Assembly (NCBI RefSeq): GCF_032842345.1
Contig: NZ_WBKO01000001.1
Location: forward strand, 1,364,001 to 1,428,000
Source of the DNA: Methanoculleus caldifontis
Lineage (GTDB): Archaea > Halobacteriota > Methanomicrobia > Methanomicrobiales > Methanoculleaceae
Length of the DNA stretch: 64,000 nt
Reading direction: 5' to 3'
Below are positions 15,798 through 24,808 of this stretch, one piece after another. The position numbers and the translations under genes are program-made. Every line of letters starts with the position of its first letter. The stretch's first letter is position 1. Under the pieces are notes generated by a model, which had not been told where the DNA came from, did no database searches, and was given only the letters and a program-made list of their open reading frames with translations.

Positions 15798-15870
15798 ACC
15801 CCCGTAGTGTAGTGGTCAATCATGCAGGACTTTGGATCCGGCGACGGCGGTTCGAATCCGCCCGGGGGTA
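15798..15870 (+). tRNA. tRNA-Gln (UUG)
   Basis: A 73-base cloverleaf without encoded CCA. The acceptor stem ACCCCCG pairs with CGGGGGT, and the T arm is GGCGG-TTCGAAT-CCGCC. The anticodon loop CTTTGGA gives anticodon TTG. The anticodon stem CAGGA/TCCGG pairs except for one A-G opposition at the second position (28:42). The discriminator base is A. Confidence 0.93.
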
Positions 15871-16034
15871 TGAGATGGTGGGATTCGGTCCCCCCGAAGA
15901 ACATTTTGCGAGAGTAAGTCCGGTGCCGGGGAAGTATGCCGGGGCGACGAAGCGAGCTGGAATACCCCGGAGTGCAACCCCCATACGTTCCATACAGTTC
16001 TTAAGGCCGTACTTCGCATCAATCATGGGCAACC

Positions 16035-17222
16035 ATGGAAAGCGCAGCTTTAGCAATTGAGATTCAGATGAGTCTCCTCCTCTTCCTCGCACTCGCCGGC
16101 TACCTCGTGGCATCCCGAATCAACCAGTCGGCGACGATCGGGGCAATTCTCGTGGGGGTTCTCGTCGGACCGAGTGTGCTCGGCCTGATCACTTACACGG
16201 ACTTCGTCGCGACCCTGGCGCATCTTGGGGCTATCATCCTCCTCTTCGTCATCGGTTTCGAGTTTAACGTCAAGGATATTATCGATCCGCGCTACGGAGT
16301 CATCGCCCTCCTCGGTGTGATCATCCCATGGATAGGCGGCTACGCCACTACCATCTTCTTCGGGTTCGACTTCGCGAGCGCGGTCTTCGTCGGTACGGCG
16401 CTGACCGCGACGAGTATCGCCATCACCGCAAACGTCCTCAAAGAGATCGGCGTGCTCCAGACCGGGGCCGCGAGAGCGATCATCGGTGCTGCGGTCATCG
16501 ACGACGTCCTCTCCCTTATCGTGCTCGCCATCGCCATCGATCTTACGGTCGGCGGCGACGTCTCGGTAACGTCGGTCGCCCTGATGCTCGCCAGAGCCGT
16601 GGGATTCATCATCATCGCCGGAGCCGTCGGGTACTTCGGCATACGGAAAGTCATCGAGCGGATGGACGGAACTCCCCTGGCACGGAAGTACCCGGAATTC
16701 ATCTTCATCTTCGCCATGATGATGGCGTTTCTGTATGCAATGCTCGCCGACCTGGCGGGCTTATCGGGCATCATCGGTGCGTTCCTCGCCGGGATCTCCT
16801 TTGCCGAGGTCAGACTCCGGCAGAGCAAGGGCGTCCACGAAGGTGCCGAGTACTTCCAGATCGTCTTCGCCTCGATCTTCTTCATATCGCTTGGAATCCT
16901 CGCGGACATCCGTGCACTCACCTCCGACATGGTCGTCTTCCTCGCGGTGCTGACCCTGGTCGCCATCGCCACCAAGGTTATCGGGTGCGGTATCCCCGCC
17001 CGGGCGATGGGGATATGCCGTGAGGACTCCCTCATCATCGGGTTCGGCATGGCCCCCCGGGGCGAGGTGGCGATGATCGTCGCCCTGATCGGGCTGGAGG
17101 CGGGGCTCATCGGCCAGCAAATCTTCGTGGTGGTCGTCCTGATGAGTCTGCTGACCACGCTCATCACCCCTATCGTCTACCGGAACTGGTTCTACAAAGG
17201 GGCCTACTGCACGACGGAGTGA
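16035..17222 (+). CDS. CPA2-family sodium/proton antiporter (NapA-like)
   Basis: 395 residues with about 12 hydrophobic segments spanning the whole protein. The antiporter signature includes GxxLVGxLVGPSVLGLI (39-52), an unwound-helix motif ALTATSIAITANVL (122-135) and the ion-binding pair Asp156-Asp157 in GAAVIDDVLS. The double-acidic DD pair is typical of electrogenic CPA2 exchangers such as NapA. A second GISFAEVRLR/MAPRGEVAMIVA (about 343-355) matches the conserved C-terminal half. No TrkA-like regulatory domain follows. There is no ribosome site. A TTAAG-type promoter word at about 15998-16003 would place the RNA start near the ATG, so a leaderless mRNA is likely; ATG at residue 12 is an alternative start. 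Role: sodium and pH homeostasis. Confidence 0.9.
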   Translation: MESAALAIEIQMSLLLFLALAGYLVASRINQSATIGAILVGVLVGPSVLGLITYTDFVATLAHLGAIILLFVIGFEFNVKDIIDPRYGVIALLGVIIPWIGGYATTIFFGFDFASAVFVGTALTATSIAITANVLKEIGVLQTGAARAIIGAAVIDDVLSLIVLAIAIDLTVGGDVSVTSVALMLARAVGFIIIAGAVGYFGIRKVIERMDGTPLARKYPEFIFIFAMMMAFLYAMLADLAGLSGIIGAFLAGISFAEVRLRQSKGVHEGAEYFQIVFASIFFISLGILADIRALTSDMVVFLAVLTLVAIATKVIGCGIPARAMGICREDSLIIGFGMAPRGEVAMIVALIGLEAGLIGQQIFVVVVLMSLLTTLITPIVYRNWFYKGAYCTTE

Positions 17223-17308
17223 TGCGGGGGAGAACCCCTCAATCTAATTTTACAAAAGCTCTTGTGTTTATTTCTCTTTGCAGGGTGAGAGGGGCGCAGG
17301 CCCCCTCC

Positions 17309-17764
17309 TCACCAGACTTCGGGAAACGCCATGTTGGTGTAGAGGTCCTCAAGGCGCGCCTTGTGGCCCCGCTCCATCGCGGCAAGGCTCTGGAACAACT
17401 CCTTCTGCTGTGGGTCGTCGCTCAGGCTCGCGAGCTGGGTGTACATCTGCATCGCGTCGAGTTCCTTCCTGATTGCGATCACGAGGCCGTCGAGCGGCCT
17501 TAAGTCGGCCGAGAGCGGGGGAGTCTCCAGGGAGTCGGCGACCTTGTAGTCCCGCTGCGTGTTAAAGCCGAGTTTCGCCGGCTCTTTCGTGAGAAAGCCC
17601 TCGAGGGTCTTTCTGTGGCCGGTCTCCTCCCCGGCAAGTTCGTTGAAAAGATTCTTTAAGTTCTCATCCGTGACCTTCTCCCGGACCGTCCGGTAGAAGG
17701 TGTAGGCCTCGATCTCCCTCTCGATGGCATTCGATATGATTGAACGGTAATTTTCGGCATCCAT
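17309..17764 (-). CDS. Ferritin-like diiron protein (rubrerythrin domain, no rubredoxin)
   Basis: 151 residues from ATG 17764. Two helix pairs carry diiron ligands: AIEREIEAYTFYRTV then LAGEETGH in the first half, and AIRKELDAMQMYTQLA then AAMERGH in the second. This is the duplicated E...ExxH arrangement of rubrerythrin and ferritin-like proteins. The C-terminal rubredoxin iron site is absent, so it is an erythrin-only form, perhaps acting in peroxide or iron handling. GGTG lies about ten bases before the chosen ATG; an upstream ATG at 17791 would add nine residues with no better ribosome site. It converges with the antiporter gene and appears to be a single transcription unit. Confidence 0.85.
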   Translation of the reverse strand: MDAENYRSIISNAIEREIEAYTFYRTVREKVTDENLKNLFNELAGEETGHRKTLEGFLTKEPAKLGFNTQRDYKVADSLETPPLSADLRPLDGLVIAIRKELDAMQMYTQLASLSDDPQQKELFQSLAAMERGHKARLEDLYTNMAFPEVW

Positions 17765-18027
17765 TGGTCTTACACCGGCGGGCAATAGCATCTGGAGACT
17801 CTTAACCTTATTGGGCCGGGCTCCCGTACCGGGTGCGGGCGGCGGCTGAGATCCCTGCGGTGGCCCGGGTGAGGGTCGAAACGGTGATTTCTGGAGACGG
17901 CAGAGGCAGGAACTGCTGCTATCTGAATAGTGGCTGTGATGGAGGAGGACCCGGCGCGGACGATCGATGATCCGGTAGCGGGACGGTCGCCTGCTCCCGA
18001 AAGAGTCTACGGCCGGCGCGGCCTCGC

Positions 18028-18033
18028 AAAAAA
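18028..18033 (-). terminator. Oligo-T terminator of thrS
   Basis: Six T residues on the minus strand follow two bases after the thrS stop codon (18036-18038), closing the leftward transcription unit. Confidence 0.5.
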
Positions 18034-18035
18034 GA

Positions 18036-19874
18036 TTAGATGAACCGGGGTTTCCGGGAGAGCTGACGGGGGGTGTAGAGCGGACGGAAGGGCTTTCCGG
18101 CGGTCTCCATCCTCACCGCCTGGATGAGCTCGCTTTCGGTCATCATCTCCTTGTAGGGTTTCTTCTTCTCCGAGAGCTTCCGGATGGTGACCGTGAGCCT
18201 GCCGGTCTCGGCCTCCTGGTCGCCGATGACCGCGACGTAGGGGACCCAGTCCATCCCGGCCTCGCGGACCTTCTTGTTCACGCTCTCGTCGCGGTCGTCG
18301 ACGTCCGCCCGGATGCAGGCGGCGTTCAGGCGGGCGCTGATCTCCTCGGCGAAGCAGACGTGCCGCTCCGCCACCGGGACCAGCCTGACCTGGGTCGGGG
18401 CGAGCCATGCCGGGAACGAGGGGACCTCCTGGGCAGCGGTGCCCTCGAGCATCGCGCAGATCACCCGCTCGATCGAGCCCGTGGGCGAGCAGTGGAGGAT
18501 CGGGGGGTGGACTTCCGTTCCCTCGGGGGTGTAATACTTGATGTCGAACCGGTTCGCGCTCTCCACGTCGATCTGGACCGTCGGGTTCTCGATCGGCCTT
18601 CCCTGCGCATCGATCGCCGCGAGGTCGACCTTTGCTATCCAGTAGTGGACCCGGTCCGAGAGGACCTCGATCAGCATCGGGACGCCGGAGACCGCGACCA
18701 TCTTCTTCACCCAGAGCTCGTACTGGTCGTAGAAGTCACGGGTGCACCGGATGACTCCCACGAGCGGGGTCTCGAGATCCTCGCCGCTCTTCCAGCCCAT
18801 CACGAGCTGCTCCTCGAAGGCCGCAAGCGCGCCGTCGACGTCGCGGCAGAGGGTGTGCATGTCGGGCATCGTGAAGGCGCGGAGGCGCTTCAACCCGATC
18901 ACTTCGCCCTTCTGCTCGTGCCGGAACGAGTAGGTCGAGAGCTCGTAGAGCTTCATCGGGAGGGTGTTTGGCGAGATGTGCATGTCGTGCATGATGGAGA
19001 ACATGCCGAAACACGCCGCGAACCGGAGCATCATGTCGCGGTTGCCGCTCTTGAACCGGTACTGCCGCTCCCCGAACTTGGCGGCGTGCTCCGAGATCGC
19101 CTTATCGGCGAGGTCGTACATCACCGGAGTCTCGACCGGCATCCCGCCGTACTCGAGCACCCGTGCAAGCACGTAGTCGGAGAGGAGGTCGCGGATCAGC
19201 TTGCCCCGGGGCATCCAGCGGTGGTTTCCGACGTCCGCGCGTGGTTCGTACTCCACGAGCTCCTTCGCACGCATCAGGTCGACGTGGACCGGTTCGGCTC
19301 CCTCGGGGTTCGGGTAGCCGAGCTCCTTCCGGATCAGGGATGCAAACGGCGTCTTCTCCTCGGCGTAGTCGGCCGGGTCCTTCCGCTCCCCTTCGGGAGT
19401 GAGGACGAAGAACTCGTGCTGGATCTCCTTCTTCGGAGCGGCCGCTCCTCCTTCGCCGGGGACGATCGTCCGGGAGAGCTCCGAGAGCGGGTGGCCCTTG
19501 CAGGTGAGGGAGAAAGCCTTGTACCAGCCGAATGGCGCCCGCTTCACGACGAGACCGCCCTTGCCGGCGAGAGCCTCCTCGATCCCCTTGAGAGCGCTCA
19601 CTGCCGCTTCCGGCGATGAGAGGTCGGCGGAGAGGTGGGCGTAGGGGTAGATCATGATATTGGTGGTGCCGAGCTGCCGGGCGGTGGCGACGATCTCGTC
19701 CGCCGCCTGCCGGACGGAGTCCTCTATGTTCTCTTCGTCAACGGATTCTACCGCACAGAAGACGGCGAGCGCCTCGTCGAGGGCATCCTTGGGGATGACA
19801 TCCTCTTCGGCGACCTTCGTCTTCTTCCGGGTCTCGTATTCGATATGATCGGAATGGATCAGGAGAAGTCGCAT
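18036..19874 (-). CDS. thrS: Threonyl-tRNA synthetase, archaeal type
   Basis: 612 residues. The N-terminal 140 residues ([18 protein letters not shown], then [14 protein letters not shown] and the PFGWYKAF loop) form the archaeal D-aminoacyl-tRNA-deacylase-like editing domain instead of the bacterial TGS/SAD module. The class II catalytic core follows: motif 1 around [12 protein letters not shown], motif 2 [21 protein letters not shown]-type with [26 protein letters not shown], and motif 3 [12 protein letters not shown]. The C-terminal anticodon-binding domain has [17 protein letters not shown]. It charges tRNA-Thr. The gene begins 143 bases downstream of dcd on the same strand, so it may have its own promoter. 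Confidence 0.96.
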   Translation of the reverse strand: MRLLLIHSDHIEYETRKKTKVAEEDVIPKDALDEALAVFCAVESVDEENIEDSVRQAADEIVATARQLGTTNIMIYPYAHLSADLSSPEAAVSALKGIEEALAGKGGLVVKRAPFGWYKAFSLTCKGHPLSELSRTIVPGEGGAAAPKKEIQHEFFVLTPEGERKDPADYAEEKTPFASLIRKELGYPNPEGAEPVHVDLMRAKELVEYEPRADVGNHRWMPRGKLIRDLLSDYVLARVLEYGGMPVETPVMYDLADKAISEHAAKFGERQYRFKSGNRDMMLRFAACFGMFSIMHDMHISPNTLPMKLYELSTYSFRHEQKGEVIGLKRLRAFTMPDMHTLCRDVDGALAAFEEQLVMGWKSGEDLETPLVGVIRCTRDFYDQYELWVKKMVAVSGVPMLIEVLSDRVHYWIAKVDLAAIDAQGRPIENPTVQIDVESANRFDIKYYTPEGTEVHPPILHCSPTGSIERVICAMLEGTAAQEVPSFPAWLAPTQVRLVPVAERHVCFAEEISARLNAACIRADVDDRDESVNKKVREAGMDWVPYVAVIGDQEAETGRLTVTIRKLSEKKKPYKEMMTESELIQAVRMETAGKPFRPLYTPRQLSRKPRFI

Positions 19875-20017
19875 GGTTTATCTCCAGTTGAATCGTTCAA
19901 TATCTGTTTTCCTGCTATATAGTGCATGACACTGCGGGGACGGGAGCGAAGGTGCGCCGCCCCGCATCTCCCGCCGGGTGGCGACGGCGGGCGCGGGAGA
20001 TGGCCGGATATCCGGCA

Positions 20018-20581
20018 TCATTCCTGCGCGCTGCGCGCGTTCTCGTGGTAGCGGGAGAGGGTCGCCTGCCGCTGGTCCATGTACTTCGCGTCCGTCTTCA
20101 TGTTGTAGGGGCGCGCGGCACGGTCCGTGCGGTAGAAGACCAGCTGCCCGATCGGCATCCCGGCGTAGACCTTGACCGGCCGGGAGTTCACGTTGCACAT
20201 CTCGAGCGTGATCGTCCCCCGGAACCCGGCGTCGATCCAGCCTCCCGTCTGGTGGAGTTCGACCCCGAGACGCGCGATGCTGCTCTTCCCCTCGATGCTT
20301 GCCACGACGTCGTCGGGGAGCTCGATCGCCTCCAGGGTCTCTGCGAGGAGGAACTGTCCCGGTGCGAGGACGATCGAGTCGGCGACCATCTCCTCGGTCT
20401 TTACGCAGACGCTCTCCCTGTCGTAGGGGTCGATCACGGTCTCTCCGGGAACGTACCAGACAAAGTGGGAACCGAGCCTGATATCCAGGGAGTTGGGCTG
20501 GATCAGGCCGGGATCGAAGGGATCTACCTTGATATATCCGCGCCTGATGCGGTCTTCTATCTGCCAGTCGACAAGAATCAT
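20018..20581 (-). CDS. dcd: dCTP deaminase
   Basis: 187 residues, typical length for the trimeric dCTP deaminase/dUTPase superfamily. Diagnostic stretches are [11 protein letters not shown] near 27-37, the phosphate-binding [30 protein letters not shown], which includes the catalytic glutamate at its end, and the C-terminal [12 protein letters not shown] segment that closes over the nucleotide. It converts dCTP to dUTP and ammonia; some archaeal members are bifunctional and go on to dUMP, which cannot be decided here. The ATG lies three bases after the TrmJ stop, so it is co-transcribed with that gene and GGGP synthase. Confidence 0.93.
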   Translation of the reverse strand: MILVDWQIEDRIRRGYIKVDPFDPGLIQPNSLDIRLGSHFVWYVPGETVIDPYDRESVCVKTEEMVADSIVLAPGQFLLAETLEAIELPDDVVASIEGKSSIARLGVELHQTGGWIDAGFRGTITLEMCNVNSRPVKVYAGMPIGQLVFYRTDRAARPYNMKTDAKYMDQRQATLSRYHENARSAQE

Positions 20582-20584
20582 TCT

Positions 20585-21310
20585 CTAGATCTCTCCTTTA
20601 TAGCTGGTTTGTTCTCTGTTTTCCATCTGCCACTCCGTCCGCCGCATCAGCCCGTGCAGGGTGCTCGCCTCGCGGATGGTCAGTTTCGTCCTGCCGATCA
20701 GCCGGCGGATCAGGATCATCGTGTTCTCCCGCTTGAAGTCGGGGTGGTCGATCCGGTCCAGGAACGCATCGATGTGCTCGTAGAGCGCGTCCATCTGGAC
20801 GGGTCCCGCGATCGGATACTCGCCGCGGGGAAGGTTTGCCAGTTCATAGCAGAGGATGCCCACCGCGTGGGAGAGGTTTAAGATGGGGTAGACATCCGAG
20901 GTCGGGATGGTGCAGATGAGGTTCGCCCGTTTCAGCTCCTCGTTTGCGAGCCCCCAGTTCTCCCGCCCGAAGAGGATAGCGACCGTCCCGTCGATGTCGG
21001 CGACGATCTCCCTGACCTCGGCCGGTGAGTAGTAGGGCATCCGCATCGGGGTGCAGACCGATTTGCTCACCTCGCCGGTCGTCGCGACGACGAAGTCGAA
21101 CTCGCGGTAGACCTCGGCGACCGTCGTCATCCGGCGGGCATTATCGAGGACGTCGCGGGCGTGGGAGGCGCGCATGATGGCGTCGTCGCCGAGTTTGCAG
21201 GGGTTGACCAGCACCAAGCGGGTGAACCCGAAGTTCTTCATCACCCGGGCGGTAAACCCGACGTTCCCCTCGTAGAGGGGCTCGACCAGGACGATTGAGA
21301 CCTCGGGCAT
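20585..21310 (-). CDS. trmJ: TrmJ-type tRNA 2'-O-methyltransferase (SPOUT family)
   Basis: 241 residues from ATG 21310; a GTG one codon earlier is possible. Early residues VLVEPLYEGNVGFTARVMKNFGF match the TrmH/TrmJ N-terminus that positions the SAM-binding trefoil knot, and the knot itself has VAILFGRENWGLANEEL and IPTSDVYPILNLSHAVGILCYEL. These fit TrmJ, which methylates the ribose at position 32 of tRNAs, often cytidine 32 in archaea. The helical C-terminal extension (about 170-241) is also usual. The start overlaps the stop of GGGP synthase as TGATG, and GGCGGT precedes it, so translation is coupled. Confidence 0.9.
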   Translation of the reverse strand: MPEVSIVLVEPLYEGNVGFTARVMKNFGFTRLVLVNPCKLGDDAIMRASHARDVLDNARRMTTVAEVYREFDFVVATTGEVSKSVCTPMRMPYYSPAEVREIVADIDGTVAILFGRENWGLANEELKRANLICTIPTSDVYPILNLSHAVGILCYELANLPRGEYPIAGPVQMDALYEHIDAFLDRIDHPDFKRENTMILIRRLIGRTKLTIREASTLHGLMRRTEWQMENREQTSYKGEI

Positions 21311-22002
21311 CACTGTACCGCCCGGACCGTCGCCCGGAGCACATCGATCCCTTCGTCGTAGACGGCGTTCCCCACGACGATCGTGTCCGCGATCCGGCCC
21401 ATCTCGGCCGCCTGCTCTGCCGAGCGGATCCCGCCGCCGTAGTAGAGGGTGGCGTGCTCGGCCGCATCGGAAGCCGCCTGCACGATTGAGGGGTCCCCGT
21501 AGGTCCCGCTGTACTCGATATAGACGATCGGGAACCGGAAGTAGCGGTCGGCGACCTCCACGAACGCGGCGACATCCCCGGCCGAGAGGTTGCAGTCCGC
21601 TCCCGTCACCCGCCCGACGGCGGAGTTCGGGTTGAGGACGATGTAGGCTTCGGGCACCACCATCTCCCAGTCGACGCTCTCCGCGTGGCGCAGCCAGGCG
21701 TAGTGCTTTCCGACGATCCAGCGGACATCGTTTGTGTTCATCACGCTCGGCACGAAGAGGTGATCGACCGCTCCGTCGAAGATGGCGCAGTCGGGGCTCG
21801 CCGGTTCCACTACCAGCGGCAGCCCGTAGGAGGAGACCAGATCCAGGAGTTCGTGGAGGTTCTCCCGCGTCACGTTCAGGGTGCCCGAGAGCATCAGGGC
21901 GTCGGTCCCGCTCGTCACGATCTCTTCGATGGTGCCCGGCGGGAGGTGTTTATCGGGGTCGAGTTTCGTCACGTGTGCCCAGGTCTTCCAGTTCGCGTGC
22001 AT
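21310..22002 (-). CDS. Geranylgeranylglyceryl phosphate synthase
   Basis: 230 residues, a TIM-barrel prenyltransferase of the GGGPS/PcrB family. Opening WKTWAHVTKLDPDK, then GTDALMLSGT, PLVVEPASPD, HLFVPSVMNTND, YIVLNPNSAVGRVTGA, YIEYSGTYGD and the phosphate-binding YYGGGIRS with VVGNAVYDE are all characteristic. It joins geranylgeranyl diphosphate to sn-glycerol-1-phosphate, the first committed step of archaeal ether-lipid synthesis, and is strong evidence for an archaeal host. The gene starts four bases after topA and overlaps trmJ by one base, so it sits inside a long leftward operon. Confidence 0.94.
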   Translation of the reverse strand: MHANWKTWAHVTKLDPDKHLPPGTIEEIVTSGTDALMLSGTLNVTRENLHELLDLVSSYGLPLVVEPASPDCAIFDGAVDHLFVPSVMNTNDVRWIVGKHYAWLRHAESVDWEMVVPEAYIVLNPNSAVGRVTGADCNLSAGDVAAFVEVADRYFRFPIVYIEYSGTYGDPSIVQAASDAAEHATLYYGGGIRSAEQAAEMGRIADTIVVGNAVYDEGIDVLRATVRAVQ

Positions 22003-22006
22003 GGTG

Positions 22007-24802
22007 TCACTTCAGGTGGCTGATGTAGTCGTGGAGTCTGGCCCTTGCGATGCCGGTGATTGAGGCGACCTTCTCCGGGTCGGCCTCACGAAGTGTCGCG
22101 GCGTCGTAGATGCCTGCAAGGTAGAGCCGGTCCACGGTCGCTTCTCCGATGCCGGGGACTTCCAGGAGTTCTTTTCGCCCGCGTTCGAGAGCTGCTCTTG
22201 TGATCTTCTCCGGGACGGGACGGCCGAGGTGCCTGCAGACCAAATCCACATGTTTATGTACGGTCTCTGGATTAATGCCGGTTTTGCTTGCGAGGTAAGG
22301 AATGGGGAGGTAGCAGAAGTCGTCGGGGCTCCCGACGCCCCCCGCCTGGTACTTCTTCAGGCTGACCGCGGGGACGCCGGCTTCCCGAAGGGCGCGCTCG
22401 TTGCAGAGCCCTCTGGCAGCTCCCAGGAGCTCCGCCGCTCCGGCATCGCCGATGCCTGCCTTCTTCACTACCGCAGGCTCTGCCCGCGCGAGCGCGCGGA
22501 TATCCCCGACCCCCTGGTCGAGAAGACTCCTGATGATCTTCGCGTGGCTGCGGCCCTTCCTCGGCGGGACAACCTTTCTGACGAACTTCCGGAGTTCCGA
22601 GCGGCGCCGGAGGATCTCGAGGGCACCTTCCGCCTCATCTGTGAGCCGCGCGGCCTCGCCCGCATCGACGCCGGCGGCTTTCGCCAGTTCGCGGGGCTGC
22701 ATGCCCGCGATCTCGGAGACGGTATAGATGTGGTGCGCGTGCAGGCGTTGCATCAGGTCGTCGGTCATCGAGGGCATCATCCGGAGCGCCTCGACGTTCG
22801 AGGCGATGTGGCTGCAGAGCGGGCAGCCGATCGTCCACGGGGGAGACCCCTTCCGGATCAGGCGGACGTGGGCGAGCCCGTGTTTCTCGCAGACCTCTTC
22901 TGTCCGGATAGCCTTGCCCCAGGTGCTGCCGGGCAGGCTGATGTTGAACCGGCACTCCGGGTAGCCGGTGCACCCGATGAACTGCGAGACGCCGATGTGC
23001 CGGATCCGGAGATCCTGACCGCAGACGGGGCAGGGGCCGACGGTGTGCTCCTCCGCGGTCTGCTCCATGATCTCCTCGCCGATCTCCTTCTCGTGCGCTT
23101 CGAGTCCGTCAAAGACCCGATGGAGCATCTCACGGGACTCGGCGATAACATCGTCGCGGGAGCGCTGGCTCTGCTTGATGAGCTGCATGTGCTCCTCAAG
23201 CGTCCGGGTCATCTCGGGCTCGGTGATCGTCTCCGCGTGGTTGTCGAGCGCGTCTATGACGGCTCTCCCGACGAGCGTCGGGCGGAGCGGGTTCCCCTCC
23301 ACGTAGCGGCGGGAGATGAGTTTGCCGATCACCTCGTGCCGGGTGCTCTTCGTGCCGAGGCCGAGCTCCTCCATCACCTGGATGAGCCGGCTCTGGGAGT
23401 AGCGTGCCGGCGGCTGGGTCTGCTTCTCCTCGAGGTTCACGTTCTTGATCGGCAGCTTCTCGCCCGGGACGAAGGCCGGGAGGACGTTCTCCTTCGCCTC
23501 CGAGTAGGGGTAGATCCGGCGCCATCCTGAGGATATGAGCCGCCCGCCCGTTGCGGTGTAGGGCTGGCCCGACGCGTCGAAGAGGCACTTCGTCGTCGTC
23601 CAGGTCGCGTCGGGAGAGAGGGTCGCGAGGAACCGCCGAACAACGAGTTCGTAGACCTTCCACCGGTCCGGGCCGAGGGCCTCGCGGGTCGCGGCACCCG
23701 CCGGGTGGATCGGCGGGTGGTCGGTGCTCTCCTTCTTGCCGCGGGTCGGGACCGGTCGCCGGTTCTTCTGCACCCAGGTGACGTCCGCGTCGAAGACACC
23801 TCCCTTGAGCGTATCGAGGATCCCGTTCAGGTTCAGGGACTTCGGGTAGACCGTGTTGTCGGTCCTCGGGTAGGAAATGTACCCGTTCATGTAGAGGTCT
23901 TCGGCGATCCGCATCGCGTTCGCCGCCGAGAGGCCCAGGCGGCTCGCCGCGACGATGAAGGTCGTGGTGTCGAACGGTGTCGGCGCCCGGTCGGTCTTCT
24001 GCCCCTCCTTGACGTCCGTGACGACGAGCGGCTCTTTTGTCCCCACCTCCGCGGCGAGAGCCGCGTCGTGGTCGGTGAACCGCCCGGCGGTATGCCGCGC
24101 CTCCACCGGCATGCCGTCCTTCTCGGTGGCAAGCGAGAGCATCCAGTAGGTCTGGGGGACGAAGCTCTCGATCTCGCGCTCGCGCTCGACGATCATGGCG
24201 AGCGTCGGGCTCTGAACCCTCCCGACGGAGAGGATGTTCTTGCCGCCCCGGCGTGCCGCGAGGCTGATGAAACGGGTCAGCGACGCCCCCCACATCAGGT
24301 CGACCGCCTGCCGGGCCTCGCCGGCGGCGGCAAGCGCGAAGTCGAGCTCGGCCAGATTCTCGAAGGCCGAGCGGATCTCTGGGGGGGTGATCGCCGAGAA
24401 CCGGGCCCGGTTGATCCGGACCGTGGGGTTCACGGCACGGACGAGCTCGTAGGCCTCTTTCCCGATCAGTTCTCCCTCGGTATCAAAATCGGTGGCGATC
24501 GTGACGAGTTCAGCCTTCTTCGAGAGTTTCTGGATGAGGCCGACGATCTTCTTCTCGGTCGGCTTCTTGATGGTGCCCGCGTCGATGAGGCTCCGCGGGG
24601 TGTGGACTTCGCTCCGCCAGTTCGTGTAGCCGGGCTCGAAGTCCACCTCCACCACGTGTCCCTTGAGGCCGACCACGGTCTTCGTGTCGAAGGAGTAGGC
24701 GGATACGTTCCCATCCTTCGACGCCCTCACCTTCTCGTTGCCGGCGAGGATCTGCGCTATCCGGTTTGCCGAGATGTTCTTCTCTGCGATGATCAGATGC
24801 AC
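22007..24802 (-). CDS. topA: DNA topoisomerase I, type IA
   Basis: 931 residues. The toprim domain has Glu7 in LIIAEKN and DFDTEGE (105-111). The active-site tyrosine is Tyr311 in GYISYPRTDN, and ILSVGRVQSPTL (190-201) is the conserved domain linking the gate. After the core there is a four-cysteine zinc ribbon (CPVCGQDL...GCTGYPEC) and a second, shorter Cys/His cluster (CEKHGLAH...GCPLCSH). A long C-terminal region then carries several helix-hairpin-helix modules (GVGDIRAL, VPGIGEATVDRLYLAGI, ITGIARARLHDYI). This HhH tail is an archaeal feature. The enzyme relaxes negative supercoils. It starts six bases after gatB and is four bases before GGGP synthase. Confidence 0.95.
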   Translation of the reverse strand: MHLIIAEKNISANRIAQILAGNEKVRASKDGNVSAYSFDTKTVVGLKGHVVEVDFEPGYTNWRSEVHTPRSLIDAGTIKKPTEKKIVGLIQKLSKKAELVTIATDFDTEGELIGKEAYELVRAVNPTVRINRARFSAITPPEIRSAFENLAELDFALAAAGEARQAVDLMWGASLTRFISLAARRGGKNILSVGRVQSPTLAMIVEREREIESFVPQTYWMLSLATEKDGMPVEARHTAGRFTDHDAALAAEVGTKEPLVVTDVKEGQKTDRAPTPFDTTTFIVAASRLGLSAANAMRIAEDLYMNGYISYPRTDNTVYPKSLNLNGILDTLKGGVFDADVTWVQKNRRPVPTRGKKESTDHPPIHPAGAATREALGPDRWKVYELVVRRFLATLSPDATWTTTKCLFDASGQPYTATGGRLISSGWRRIYPYSEAKENVLPAFVPGEKLPIKNVNLEEKQTQPPARYSQSRLIQVMEELGLGTKSTRHEVIGKLISRRYVEGNPLRPTLVGRAVIDALDNHAETITEPEMTRTLEEHMQLIKQSQRSRDDVIAESREMLHRVFDGLEAHEKEIGEEIMEQTAEEHTVGPCPVCGQDLRIRHIGVSQFIGCTGYPECRFNISLPGSTWGKAIRTEEVCEKHGLAHVRLIRKGSPPWTIGCPLCSHIASNVEALRMMPSMTDDLMQRLHAHHIYTVSEIAGMQPRELAKAAGVDAGEAARLTDEAEGALEILRRRSELRKFVRKVVPPRKGRSHAKIIRSLLDQGVGDIRALARAEPAVVKKAGIGDAGAAELLGAARGLCNERALREAGVPAVSLKKYQAGGVGSPDDFCYLPIPYLASKTGINPETVHKHVDLVCRHLGRPVPEKITRAALERGRKELLEVPGIGEATVDRLYLAGIYDAATLREADPEKVASITGIARARLHDYISHLK

Positions 24803-24808
24803 TGCGGA

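Noticed and set aside
18360-19619. 419-codon plus-strand frame opposite thrS
   Set aside because: Antisense to a complete threonyl-tRNA synthetase, with no start signals.
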